A stretch of 64,000 bases of DNA from Lottia gigantea. Its lineage: Eukaryota; Mollusca; Gastropoda; Lottiidae. Location: positions 3,372,866 through 3,436,865 of the forward strand of contig NW_008707001.1 in assembly GCF_000327385.1 (NCBI RefSeq). Direction: 5' to 3'. This document shows, one piece after another, positions 53,669 to 64,000 of the stretch; within the stretch, counting starts at the first letter, position 1; the number at the start of each line of letters is the position of its first letter. A program made the translations under genes and the position numbers. Under the pieces are notes generated by a model. That model searched no databases and was not told the DNA's origin. It saw nothing but the letters and a program-made list of their open reading frames with translations.

Positions 53669-54543
53669 TGTTCAAATATCACCTGGAAATCATACAACCA
53701 TTATGACCGACTGCCCCCCAAAAATACACCAAGTTCACAAACAAAATAATAGCCAATCCTGTGTCTGTTTATTGTAATATTAATTAGACCTTTTTAATTC
53801 AAAAATGAACTAAATGAGATTTAAATGATTTAAATGATACTTCTGTTGGACTATTATTTTTGTATATTATTATAGTTACTAGAAAGGATATTTATAAATC
53901 TGTTTGAATATTTCTATATTTCTACTTATTGATGTATTGAGCACTAGCCTATTTAACAATGAGAATGTTTTGTTAATGTATCATATGTAAAGGAAATAAT
54001 AAATAATATTCTTTATCACACTCTTAAAGCCCTAGCGACAGCTGCAAAGACACAGCGCAAACGAAATAGATCACAACTGTCATCAAGATCAAGTTGTAGT
54101 AAGTAAGCCTAGATTTGATGGTTCACGGTTGACAAACTAATAGAGCCATGAGGCTAATAACAATACACTCAAACTTAACAATCCTTGTGACTGTGTCCTT
54201 GGCTTTTGGGAAGGAAACAATCAAAGATCACAAGAGCTTGAACATGAAGATGCATTGAATGTACAAAAACAGAACAGATTTGCAAAACTAGTGATTAATT
54301 AGGCCTTCCGATTTACACGGTGACAAAAAACTTCGTCACTAAAATGACATATATAAACATTGCCAATATTTCAAAATATTCAACCTGGAACTTCTAATTT
54401 TATTCAGTAAAGTCGTTTTACTCTTCTGTAAAAATTGTTTCATGTGAGCCACCATTTTTCGGGAAATCCTTGAAGTCACGTGACGGAAAAGGGAGATTCC
54501 ACACATGTTGGTATTGACGTCATGAGGGATGTTGGTGTACAAG
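53669..54543. promoter_or_regulatory. Divergent promoter region, membrane protein / gene 6
   Basis: The two start codons face away from each other 875 bp apart. Near the plus-strand gene are a palindromic E-box GTCACGTGAC (54475-54484), a perfect CRE TGACGTCA (54515-54522) and a YY1-type AAGATGGCGGC over the start codon (54541-54551). The minus gene probably begins further right with a non-coding exon, because a splice acceptor lies just before its ATG. No TATA box was noticed. Confidence 0.6.
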
Positions 54544-54878
54544 ATGGCGGCTGTGGGGGATAATGCTTGTTTGGACGGTGAAGACGATCCAAAAAATGGG
54601 GAAGACGGGCTTGTTAATTTGTGCAAAAAGAATGGCATTAACCACACTTGTTTCTTAGGCGATAATTTCAGAGATTCTGTTGAAGCTCGGATTATGAAAG
54701 TTGAGAAATTAACTCGATTGAATGGGACATCCAAATCACATTCTTTGCTGCAATCCGGTGCTTCATTCACAAAACCAACCCTCCCAACTTTGCGATCTCG
54801 GAAAGAAAAAGTTTCTCCGGAAATTTGTAGGAGGAAAAGAAGATCGTCGAAGCATGAAAGCCCAGAACAGAAAGATAT
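54544..54878 (+). CDS. First coding exon of an unrecognised protein (partial)
   Basis: An open frame from ATG (in AAGATGGCGG) runs 335 nt to a good donor (GAT AT|GTAAGT), giving 111 residues plus 2 nt. It starts MAAVGDNACLDGEDDP, is acidic to about residue 25, then becomes basic with LRSRKEKVSPEICRRKRRSSK near residues 83-103, which resembles a nuclear localisation signal. An in-frame ATG 15 bases upstream gives a five-residue extension; I prefer the second ATG for its context and YY1 overlap. A nuclear regulatory protein would fit, but I do not recognise it. No convincing second exon was found before 64000, so the gene has a very long first intron or leaves the window. Confidence 0.6.
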
Positions 54879-57540
54879 GTAAGTACTGTTAGTAAACAAA
54901 GCTTTCTCTTTCTTCTATAAAAGTTCCACGTGATTGGACAGTTTGCTTGTTGAAAACGAAGCCTGCTGTGTGTCGGTGTCTGCAGTAGCCTACTGGCTGT
55001 AGTATGTGTATTACTAGGTGAAACTATTTTTAGTTTACTATGGACTGGTTTTTATTAATTATTGACTGAAATGTCTGTTTTTTACTTGAAGGAATAGACA
55101 TCAAAGAACAAATATTGCATTTGTCACTGAACATTCCTTGCTTGCTTAGGCTAGGCTTGATGAATTACTGGAGTAGGTATTGAACAAGCTTAAAAAATCA
55201 AATTAAAAAAAAATTTTTTGTTTACGAAGCTGATAGATCTAACAGATATTGTTGATAGACCTGATCTTTATATAGAAGTATAAAAGAAACAAAAGTAATT
55301 TCTAGCATAATGGATCAAGAAATTTATCAACGAAGTATACTTAGGCTTATTGTTATTTATATGCACAATTTGTACTGTAGGCCTACTAAATATATGTGCA
55401 CTTTACAAATGATATGTTGATGTACTGAACAAACATTGCTTAATAGATATGACAATAGATAAATTACCTGCCATGACTTGACTTGATTGGATCGTGTGTG
55501 GGGGTGTGCAGGGGATTTTTTATTATTTGATGTAAAAGTGTTGTCCAAATCGTTGTTCAAGTCTTGAGTCTATTGCTACAAGAACTTAGATTAAATCTGT
55601 TATAAAAGTTCATTATGATTACGTAAGTTATGCAATATGCATTATAGAGAATTATTTATACTTTGTTATAATATATAATGGCCGACTTGACTTGCTAACG
55701 TAGTTTGAAATATAAATACAAGACAGACAACAGACTGATGTCATTACCTTTAAATTTCAACTAAAATTTTAAGTTGTTTTTGAACTTAATGCACTTTTGG
55801 ATCATTTGTTGTTACATTTGCAAATATATAATGGTTGACTGGACGTGCTAAGTTGATCATATCCAGATATCATTTAAGATATATAAAGTACAAGAATGTA
55901 TGCATTATCATGAAATAACAAGTCGTTATGACAACGTGTTTGAAATATTTAAAGTACAAGTTTAATGTAGATAGCATTATCTTTTAATTCCAACTTAAAA
56001 GTTCAAAAGAATTTCTGAAGGTAGCAAGTCAATAGTGTACTTAGTCATTTCTATGAGCTTTTTAGTTTCTTGTGGCAAAGTTGGCAATAGACCTTTGACC
56101 TTTGCCTCTTCTTTGTTATTTAAGATTTAATTCATTATTAATGGGAATAGAACAGGCTTTCAAATCAGAAAGAATTGAAAAATATAATTGTCTACCTAGA
56201 TTAATGCTAAATGTTTGAAAAATGAGCACATTATAATTATATTTATTCCATTTTGATTTTGAACTTTTTCACCGTTATTGCTAAATTTGGAGCCTGCACT
56301 AAGCAAATATTTAGATGAATATATCCATTCGATTAAAGCATCAATATGTGATATGGAATTCGTGGCATGATTAGCTATATATGGTCGTTCTGAAGGATTA
56401 ACTTAGTTTCTAGTTTAGGGAGATTGCCTTTGATAGATGATTAAGAATAGACATTGAAAAAAGATTGAAAATGTCGCGAGACTTATTGCAGAGAATAAAA
56501 TTGATTATTCAACAGTTTCATGCAGTTTCTGATTTCTATTACCAGTCTACTAAAATAGACACACTTTCTACTTTGCTTAAGATTTTCATCTAATTTTTTT
56601 GTTCAAATGGCTTCTTGTTCTCATTGAAAATTGCAGTCTTGAAAATGTGAATGGTTTAAGGGTATAACTTATTTTTTTGTCTTGAATATCAAGTGTCAAA
56701 GAAAATTGCTTCATTTTTTATTCGCTGATGGTTTAGATTATAATGATCTTTTCCTTCCAGTCTTAAACATGTTTTTTCATCATCTTACAAGGAATAATGA
56801 AAAAATAAATGAAAAATTTAAAATTCTATGCAATCAAATAAATTTGACAAAAAGAATTCAAAGAATAAAATCTAAAAGTTAAAAAATTAAAGTTAATTAA
56901 TCACTGAAATACAATCATTTTTATTGGATATTTTCTGCGATAAATATAATAAATGATAAGATTATTTGTGTATGTTAAATCTTCAGTAGGGACATAGGCT
57001 GAAATATGTCATTTGTCTGAAGATCGCACAGCTCTGAAACTCTGAGTAGCATCATATTTCAGGTTCTGTTTTAACGTTTCTATATTGCTCAACAATTGAT
57101 ATTGAGCACTAATTTAAGAGTAAAAATATTTAGTTTTTATATTTATGATATCTGCTTATATTAGGTTTATACAAGTTGTCATATTGGCTCAAAAATTAAT
57201 AAGTTTTTCTTGATTTATAGACATGATGATATTTGTCATGTAAAACTGAATTATTAACAGACAATAACTATCACAGTAATAGATGGATTGGATTTCTGAT
57301 GAAAATGTATTTTTTTCTTATTTTAGCATCATCAAAATGTCACAGCCGGCTCATTACATGCCATTTATTCACAAAAACAGTGATGCACAACCTCAAAAAT
57401 ATAGAATAAAACTTTGCATTTCCTATCTATATAATGGTTGCTGTCATTATACTCATTCTATTAATGAAGCATTAGGAATAGATTTTGGCTTGAATATGAC
57501 TGACACAAATATCTTAATGACGATTTAAGTGTTTCGTCAT

Positions 57541-57852
57541 CTTCACAATGTCAGGCTATTATGATTTGTATCTAATACCTTGACTATAATAACCATTTAA
57601 GTTCTTGTATTAGTGGAATTAGTAAATGTAGTGATTTGGTTGAATTGTACATTAGGGAATACAACCAATTAAAGTCCTCGACAGAAAGTCTGTGAACAAT
57701 AAGTCATAAAAGTTACAGTCTCTCTGTCGAGGACTCTGATTGGCTGTATTTGATGGTGAACAATCCAATCAAGTCACTGCATTACCAGATACAAGAAAGT
57801 GGCTATTGCAATCAAGGTATAAGACGAAGCTGTAATAGTTTGACATTGTGAA
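57541..57852. mobile_element. Complete CTTCACAATGTC-family fold-back MITE
   Basis: The left end CTTCACAATGTCAGGCTATT is matched by the right end AATAGTTTGACATTGTGAA. The 312-bp interior is strongly self-complementary (AAAGTCCTCGACAGAAAGTC facing CTCTCTGTCGAGGACTCTG; TTCTTGTATTAG facing CCAGATACAAGAA). No coding capacity. This is the reference copy for the pieces at 18243 and 32795. Confidence 0.85.
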
Positions 57853-58680
57853 ATTGGTGTCTCCAAGATCTATAAGCTAATAGTTAAGTTTCACAGTAAT
57901 AATAAGTATAGTAGAAAAGACTTGAAATGTATATATTTAGATAAAATTTTGTATTTGATGGACAAGTTTTGAAATTAATGTATTATTTATAAATACTTTT
58001 CTTTGTGAAATTGACTTCCAAACTTATCTTAGAATAATTTCTTTGTTTTAAGATAAATGAAATGATACGATATCAGCAAGATTTGATAACTAAAAAACTT
58101 ATCTTGATAAAATATTTTTCTTTGTTTAAAACTGAATGAAATAACTTGATATTAGCAGTTAATTAGTGAGGGTAGAAAGGTTATAATTAGTATGGATAAT
58201 ATCTCTAGATCACTAGTTAGAAATCAATAAATCTCAGCAAGCTATCCCTTTACCATTGTCACACTCCCAGTCATTGTTCTTTCTTGTCTTTGGTCAACTC
58301 ACCAACTAAATAAAGACAGTCAAGACAAGACTGACTGTAATAGACTGAGCTCTATTCAGTGATAATAATTGTTAAATATCTTCCTATGCAGGTTTGTTAT
58401 TGCATGTTTTTTGATCAGTTGAATATGAGTAGCCATTTTATTTGTAGCATTTTCTAGTCATGTAACAAATTAAAATGGTTTTGTGTATTTTAGTGTTCAA
58501 ACAAAAACTTACGATTAATTCTTGGATATTCTTCATTTTGAGTATTTTCTAGTCAGAGGAAATTCATTTGGAGTTTCAGTTCTTTTGTGACATTTTTCAG
58601 GTATTATTACTGAGAAATAATTTATAGCTTCCGTTTTAGTTCCACTTTTCCGTGAGCTAGTGAAGATTTTATTTAATTAT

Positions 58681-59045
58681 AAATGGCTTGCTTTATTCCC
58701 TGGCAATGGAATGAATTGGTTATGCCAGCACTTCATTGGGCTAATTTCTGTCCAGTTATTTTAGTGACATTAAAATAGTAGGGATATTCATTGATTGTGA
58801 ATATGTTCGTATTATAACATTGAGATGCACAGATATTTTTTTAGGGCGATTCTCATTCATTTTAAATGGCTTGCTTAATTCCTAATTGCTAATAGTAGTA
58901 TTTTTCTGCATATCTTTGGGCAAATTTCCGTCTAGTTATTTAAACATTATTGAAATAGTAGGGGATATTCTTTGATTCTGAAAACATTTGTACTATTCTG
59001 CTATGATATACTAGGATATTTTAGGGCAATTCATGTTTATTGTTT
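58681..59045. repeat. Two-copy tandem duplication, unit about 180 bp
   Basis: AAATGGCTTGCTTTATTCC (58681) and AAATGGCTTGCTTAATTCC (58863) start two diverged copies. Both continue through a CTAGTTATTT/CCAGTTATTT stretch, AAATAGTAGGG-ATATTC and TTTTAGGGC-ATTC. Confidence 0.7.
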
Positions 59046-59461
59046 TCTTGTAATGCCTGTTACCACTAGCTTTGCTTGTTGAGTATTGATGTTTAATATT
59101 AGATAAGCTTATTTATTTTACTTCCAAAATAGAAGAAGTACAATGGTCCATAATGCAACTGTGTATTCGCTTCTACTATATTGATAATTCTGCACCCCCG
59201 GGGTGACTGATACAGTAGAAAATGGGAACGCAATGTGTGTATGGACCGGACCGGGCCTCATCTCTTCCCAGCTTTATGCAGTTTTATAAATGACAATAGA
59301 TAGTCAAGTTGACAAGGAATAGAGAGTTTATATTTACCGGTACTAGAAGACACTCACTCGAGACTTGTTATAATTTCTTCTTGTTGCACATTATTGATTC
59401 ACCATTTATACTCGTATCTTATCACAGTTGCATTTGAATAATGGTCAAATCGGCATAAATA

Positions 59462-60470
59462 AAATAACGTTTAGTCTAGATGGAGAGTTATGATACAAGA
59501 CTTAACAATATAAGGTACAAAAGTCAATTAAAATCCTTGCACTTTGCATATTGTATGTGACAGTTACATTTTGTGGTTGAGAATCAAAATACGTTTTATG
59601 TTGTAGCACTGTAGTAATTGTTTTTTATAGTATGTCTGGAAAATTGGTCTAGATTGAGAGTTGTACAAAATATAGTAATAAAGGTACAAAAGTCAATTGT
59701 AAATCCTGCACTTTTGTATTGTTTGTCACAGTTACATTTTATTGTTGAGATACAAAATACGTTTTATGTTGTAGCACTGTAGTAAATGTATATTATATAG
59801 TGTGTCTGGATAATTAGTCTAGATGAAGTCAGTATACTTGATTTAGCAAAAAAGGTACCAAAGTCAATTAAAATCTTTGCACTTAGCATATTGTGTGTGA
59901 CAGTTAGTTTTGATTGTTGAGATACAGAATACTTTTTAAGTTATAGAACTGTAATAAATTTGATTTCGTAGTATGTCTGGAAAATAAGTCTGAATGAAGA
60001 GTTATACTTGATTTGCAATTGGCATATTGTGTGTGACAGTTAGTTTTGATCGTTGAGATACACAATGCGTTTTATGTTTTAGCACTGTAGTAAATGTATA
60101 TATTATAGTATATCTGGATAATAAGTCTAAATGAAGTCAGTAAACTTGATTATAGTAAATAAGGTACCAAAGTCAATTGTAATCTTTCCACTTGGCATAT
60201 TGTATGTGACAGTTAGTTTTTATCATTGAGATAAGGAATGCGTTTTATGTTGTATAACTGTTATAAATGTATTTTTTTTGGTATATTTGGAAAATAAGTC
60301 AAGCTAGATAGAGACTTACACAAGTTCTTGCAAGATAAAATACAATATAGTGAATATAATTCATACTTAAATGCCCTGAATATTGAATACCAGTCAATTT
60401 TCTAACAGAAAATATGTTTTATGCTGTTATGCCTGAAGTAAATATTTTTTATAGAATGTCTGCAAATTTA
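59462..60470. repeat. Tandem repeat, unit about 170 bp, six diverged copies
   Basis: The markers TATGTCTGGAAAAT-AGTCT and CGTTTTATGTTGTAGCACTG recur. TCTGGA-type anchors are at about 59636, 59806, 59976, 60114, 60286 and 60457 (spacing near 170, one copy about 138). Each unit also has AAGTCAATT-AAATC-TTGCAC and GTGACAGTTA. No open frame is shared between copies. Confidence 0.8.
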
Positions 60471-60529
60471 ATCTAAATGTCAACTTTTGAAATATATCAT
60501 ATACATACCATATATACAAATTCTTAAAC

Positions 60530-60710
60530 TAATCCTCAAGCGACATTTAGAGGTAGAGATCACATTAAATAACGGACACAATTTAATTGTATACTACTCT
60601 TGAGTTCTGTCATTTTCACCTGATTACAATGTAGATTGTTGAAATGTAGTGTGTAATAAAACTAAGGAGTAGTATACCATAAATTTGTGTTCCATTATTT
60701 TATTTATTAT
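60530..60710. repeat. Fold-back element related to 11545-11740
   Basis: It carries CTCAAGCGACATTTAGAGG then GATCACATTAAATAAC, arms TGTATACTACTC / GAGTAGTATACCA (60588-60683), and a central CCTGATTACAATGTAGATTG then TTGAAATG module. Shared sequence with the 11.6-kb copy shows a mobile family. Confidence 0.7.
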
Positions 60711-61819
60711 AAATTCTTGAATTTTATTATTGAAATATGAAATATGATGTATACATGTTAAAAAAGTTAGATGTTGGTTTCTCTTTAAGTCTGAAAATTT
60801 AATCTTGAGATATGCTTATTACGAACATCACATACTTTATAGTGTGTGAGAGATTAGGGTGGTTGAAAGGTAACAAGTTACTATCCAACAGAAGGCACTG
60901 GCACAGGGTTAAAGCAATGTTCATGAATGTTAAGGTTAAAATGGAAATTCATACTCGTAGTCCAAAGACCTAAAAAACAAAAAAAACTGATACTTTAATT
61001 CTTGCACTGAAATGTGTGTGTAATCCTTGCACTTAACAGGTTTATTTCAGGCAGATCTCCGAATCTCTAAAACTGTGCATTGTTTTTAAATAACAGTACA
61101 GCATTCAGAGGACTCTCACAGACTGCCTTTGGGAGACCAGGATTCTCCTCGATTTCGATGAGTTTTAGGCATGTAAAATATGTTGTAAGTTGTAATAGTA
61201 AATGTCGAATTATCTGCATGTCTGAAAGAGATTTATTGATTTTAATATTGTGGAGTATGGTAAGGTCATCAATGAATTATCGTTATGATTAATTACTTTG
61301 ATATTAATTGGTTTTAAAACACGATTTCAGTATCAATTTGATTTATCTGTGTCAATACCTCAATGGAATAGACTATAGATATTTTTATTCAATAATCTGC
61401 CAGTAATCTTGCGTGTTTCTGTAAGTGGTAGATTCTCTTCAAAAAGTATTTAATGCATGATGAATGAATGATCGTTTGAAATATGTAAAGCGGTAAAGAT
61501 GTAAATAACTGTCTTAGGACAATAAAGACTATCATGTTGAATTCAGATAGACAAAATAGAATAACCAACACTTGAATTATGTATCTAATGCTTTTCAGTC
61601 GTTTATCATGATAGAAGATAGAATTGTATAGCCCCAACCCAAAAGCAGAATGGCATATGGAACATTTCTTGCAAATTTCTGAATCAGAAAAATACCGAAA
61701 ATTGGCTAAGCAGCTGAAATTTTTTTCTTTTATTGGAGGCTGGTAAGAGTCTGTTACTTTAGGACTTCAATATTTCCAGTGTTAAACTATAGTACCTAGA
61801 TTGTGTAAAATCATATTAA

Positions 61820-62050
61820 AGGGACAGGTGCGCCATCAGTAATAGTGTTCACAGCTCACCGTTGAAATTTGAACCTTCAAATCATTGTGTGCCCAGAATT
61901 ATCGACTCGTCATTTTAAGATACTCAGTGATGTAAAATTCCTAGTGTGAAGTATATTTAGACGGAATTTTTTTTGATTTTCTTACATTTCTAGTAATTCT
62001 GAAGACTATTTACATATTTAAAACTCAAGTCAACCCCCAAAATGGTAGGG
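61820..62050. mobile_element. TTAA-family MITE, right end degenerate
   Basis: TTAA (61816-61819) precedes AGGGACAGGTGCGCCAT. The interior CACAGCTCACCGTTGAAATT and TAATTCTGAAGACTATTT match the copies at 52059 and 15503. The right end stops near CAACCCCCAAAATGG. Confidence 0.75.
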
Positions 62051-62571
62051 TTTAGGAGTTATCACGTGTAAAATATATATTACTGGTAATTTAGTTTATC
62101 TTAAATAAACTAGTTTGGAGGTTGATTATGATGTAAACTGACTGATAAGCTATGGTCTCTCTGTCTGGGTCTGTAATCAAAATTGCTCTACTCGGATTAA
62201 ATCCTTATATAGTAGGCTAATTTTAATATACTTCATTCTCTGGCTACAGGTTAACAAGAATTGTTAAAAACTCATACATTTCTCCCTTTCAACACAAGTT
62301 TATCAAATTCTTTTAACAGTGTAGAATCATTGTTTTCCATTAATATCATAGGAGTAATTGTGTGAAATGCATTTGCTAATAAATGCTTATATAAGATTTG
62401 AAAGAATACAAGTCAGATTTTCAAAAAATTGAACTCTGCTTTTAGACTATAAGTGACCTTGGCCAATGCTTTTATATGAGAGTATCTTCTATAACAACCA
62501 ACAATATTACATAATATCAAAATTATACCATGTAAATCAATGTCTGTATGTTTTATGAACTGCATATTTAA

Positions 62572-62995
62572 TACCCCTTTTACACTAGGCCCCGATAAAG
62601 AGAGCCTGGCCCGGATCGGTGCCTGGCTCTGATCAAAACGTCTGTTTACACTGGCGTTCTGTGATCTGGGTCAGGCCCACTTTAAATGGAAATAAGCGTG
62701 TGCTCTCTAATTAAAAAGATTACAAAAGGTCCACATTTGTAGATTTATGATGGCCGCCGATACGGAAGTTGTAAACCCTGCACATGCGCAGAAGAATTTT
62801 TAAACGGAGCCAGACACTCATTCGTTTTACACTAGTAAAATTGAAGTGGGCCAGGCACCGATCCGGACCTGGCCCACCTCTTATTGCGTTGCCAGGCCCC
62901 GATTAAATTGGCTCACTTTATTCTGTTTACACTAGTAAAATTGAAGTTGACATTGAAATTGAACTTAATCGGAGCGGAGTGTAAAAGGGGTATAA
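62572..62995. mobile_element. GC-richer MITE with ATACCCCTTTTACACT ends
   Basis: The left end ATACCCCTTTTACACTAGGC is inverted at the right as GGAGTGTAAAAGGGGTAT. The interior repeats GCCTGGCCCGGATCGGTGCC in inverted orientation (GGCACCGATCCGGACCTGGC) and has TTTACACTAGTAAAATTGAAGT twice. GC content is clearly above the surroundings. No protein is encoded. I do not assign a superfamily. Confidence 0.8.
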
Positions 62996-63764
62996 GAGTA
63001 TCTTCTATTACATGGTTTCAAAATTATACCTAGTAAATCAATGTATTCTGTCTTGACTTGAGAGTAAAAGGTGTTCCAGTTGTCTGAGTTATCTTTTAAT
63101 TTTAAAGAGTTTAATTTGTTATTTCAAAAAGTTTTTATCAAAATAAATGTCTTGTGTTTTATCAAATTGTCTTGAGTGAAATGTATATAAAAACTGTTGT
63201 TATCAGAGATAGTCTGAAGATAGTCAATGTGTTTAGTGTGAAAAGTTTACAGACTTAAAAACAAGTAAACCCCAAACTGGTTATATGTCTGTCTGTATCT
63301 TTCATAAAGAAATTGAAATAAAAGGAAATACACAGATAGTGCATCATCTGTATTTAAACTCTATTCAATAGTCAATTATTGGTAATATCAATAATCTAGA
63401 ATATTAAGAAACAATATATTCAAATAGATAGTCTAGTGTCCTTGGACAGCTATGCATTTTATAACTGTGAATCTTTTATTGCTGTTTTGAATACCGGTAC
63501 ATAAATCTTATTTATGGATTAAATTATTTTAGAATGGTATAGATTATTGGAAGTCCTAAGCTTATATGTAAATTATTTTGTATGTAACTTAATGCACTGA
63601 AATATCTTGAGGTCTTAATGACATGCGCATATTATTAGTAATTTACATAATTATTATGTACATAATTTTCATCATCATAAGTAACTATAACTATAGATAT
63701 ATTTATTTTGTACACACTAAACAACTAAATGACTATTCATATGTATTGAACATGCACTTGAGCT

Positions 63765-64000
63765 GCAGTGGCTCAGTGAGTTTGATGCTGGCCAAGGCAA
63801 AGGGTGCGGTGCTATCCAGGTACAGGTCAAAGGGGCTTACAGGGAAAAAAGTAGCTAATTGTTTTAATGGGATAATAAACCGATGCCCTTCGTGTTATAG
63901 GCTGTGAAGGTCTGTTGACAGTTGGAAAAAAATGGATGATTTGCACCTGTAGGTACAGGATCCAGGATATAAGTATGTATACACCTACACCTTTGGGTAT
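63765..64000 (+). mobile_element. tRNA-derived SINE, truncated by the window edge
   Basis: A box A-like TGGCTCAGTGAGTTTGA starts the tRNA part, and box B is weak. The body shares GGGATAATAAACCGATGCCC, GTGTTATAGGCTGTG and GACAGTTGGAAA with the SINE at 32478. The chance frame 63623-63907 runs into it and is not a gene. Confidence 0.65.

Larger units (their letters stand above)
54879..64000. other. Long region without recognisable exons (probable first intron of gene 6)
   Basis: I scanned for protein-like open frames with splice signals and found none I believe. The short frames at 56682-56882, 57283-57528 and 63623-63907 look like chance AT-rich frames. What is present: the complete CTTCAC fold-back MITE, tandem arrays at 58.7-59.0 and 59.5-60.5 kb, a fold-back at 60.5-60.7 kb, a TTAA MITE at 61.8 kb, a GC-richer MITE at 62.6 kb and a SINE at the edge. 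Confidence 0.5.

Noticed and set aside
54339-54899. 186-residue minus-strand frame
   Set aside because: It is antisense to the plus-strand first exon with the YY1-ATG start and good donor. The minus frame has no family resemblance; the plus reading fits promoter motifs better.
63765-63840. Genuine tRNA gene at the right edge
   Set aside because: Box A is good, but box B and the acceptor stem are poor and the downstream body matches the SINE at 32478.

Overview
The window is AT-rich nuclear DNA of an invertebrate animal. Genes are split into many short exons by GT-AG introns, and introns and spacers are full of short fold-back elements, SINEs and minisatellites. A mollusc or other lophotrochozoan is the best guess, from the protein matches (recalled human sequences) and the SINE style; no species can be named. 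I saw no CRISPR array, prokaryotic operon, complete autonomous transposon or virus-like element.

Six genes were found. I rebuilt them by hand from splice sites and reading phase, and every complete model closes in frame. From the left: (1) the N-terminal half of a TMTC1-type O-mannosyltransferase (minus, ATG at 14334, running off the left edge after exon 8 at 1846); (2) a 213-aa ankyrin-repeat protein (plus, 14597-18842); (3) ribosomal protein L10a/uL1 (minus, 22780-20384, 217 aa, with a probable box C/D snoRNA in its last intron); (4) ubiquitin hydrolase USP47 (plus, 22934-39966, 34 coding exons, 1405 aa); (5) an unrecognised 1070-aa polytopic membrane protein (minus, 53668-43927, 20 coding exons); (6) the first exon of an unrecognised basic protein (plus, from 54544), whose remaining exons I could not find.

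The genes form three consecutive head-to-head pairs: TMTC1/ankyrin (262 bp between ATGs), RPL10A/USP47 (153 bp) and membrane protein/gene 6 (875 bp). The pairs meet tail to tail at 18.8-20.4 kb and 40-43.9 kb, where two minisatellites sit (39-bp and 52-bp units).

The most interesting non-coding signal is a dispersed module with conserved flanks (roughly TGATGA before, GAAA/CGAA after) around a short hairpin whose stem differs between copies but stays paired. The flanks resemble the hammerhead ribozyme core, but I could not find a convincing third stem or cleavage site. Several copies sit at the centre or edges of fold-back elements, including a compound element at 29.4-29.7 kb with a 7-copy, 37-bp hairpin array. 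Other elements include a TTAA-flanked MITE family (at least five copies), a second fold-back family beginning CTTCACAATGTC, a third with GATTGTAAAGAGG ends, a GC-richer MITE at 62.6 kb, and tRNA-derived SINEs.
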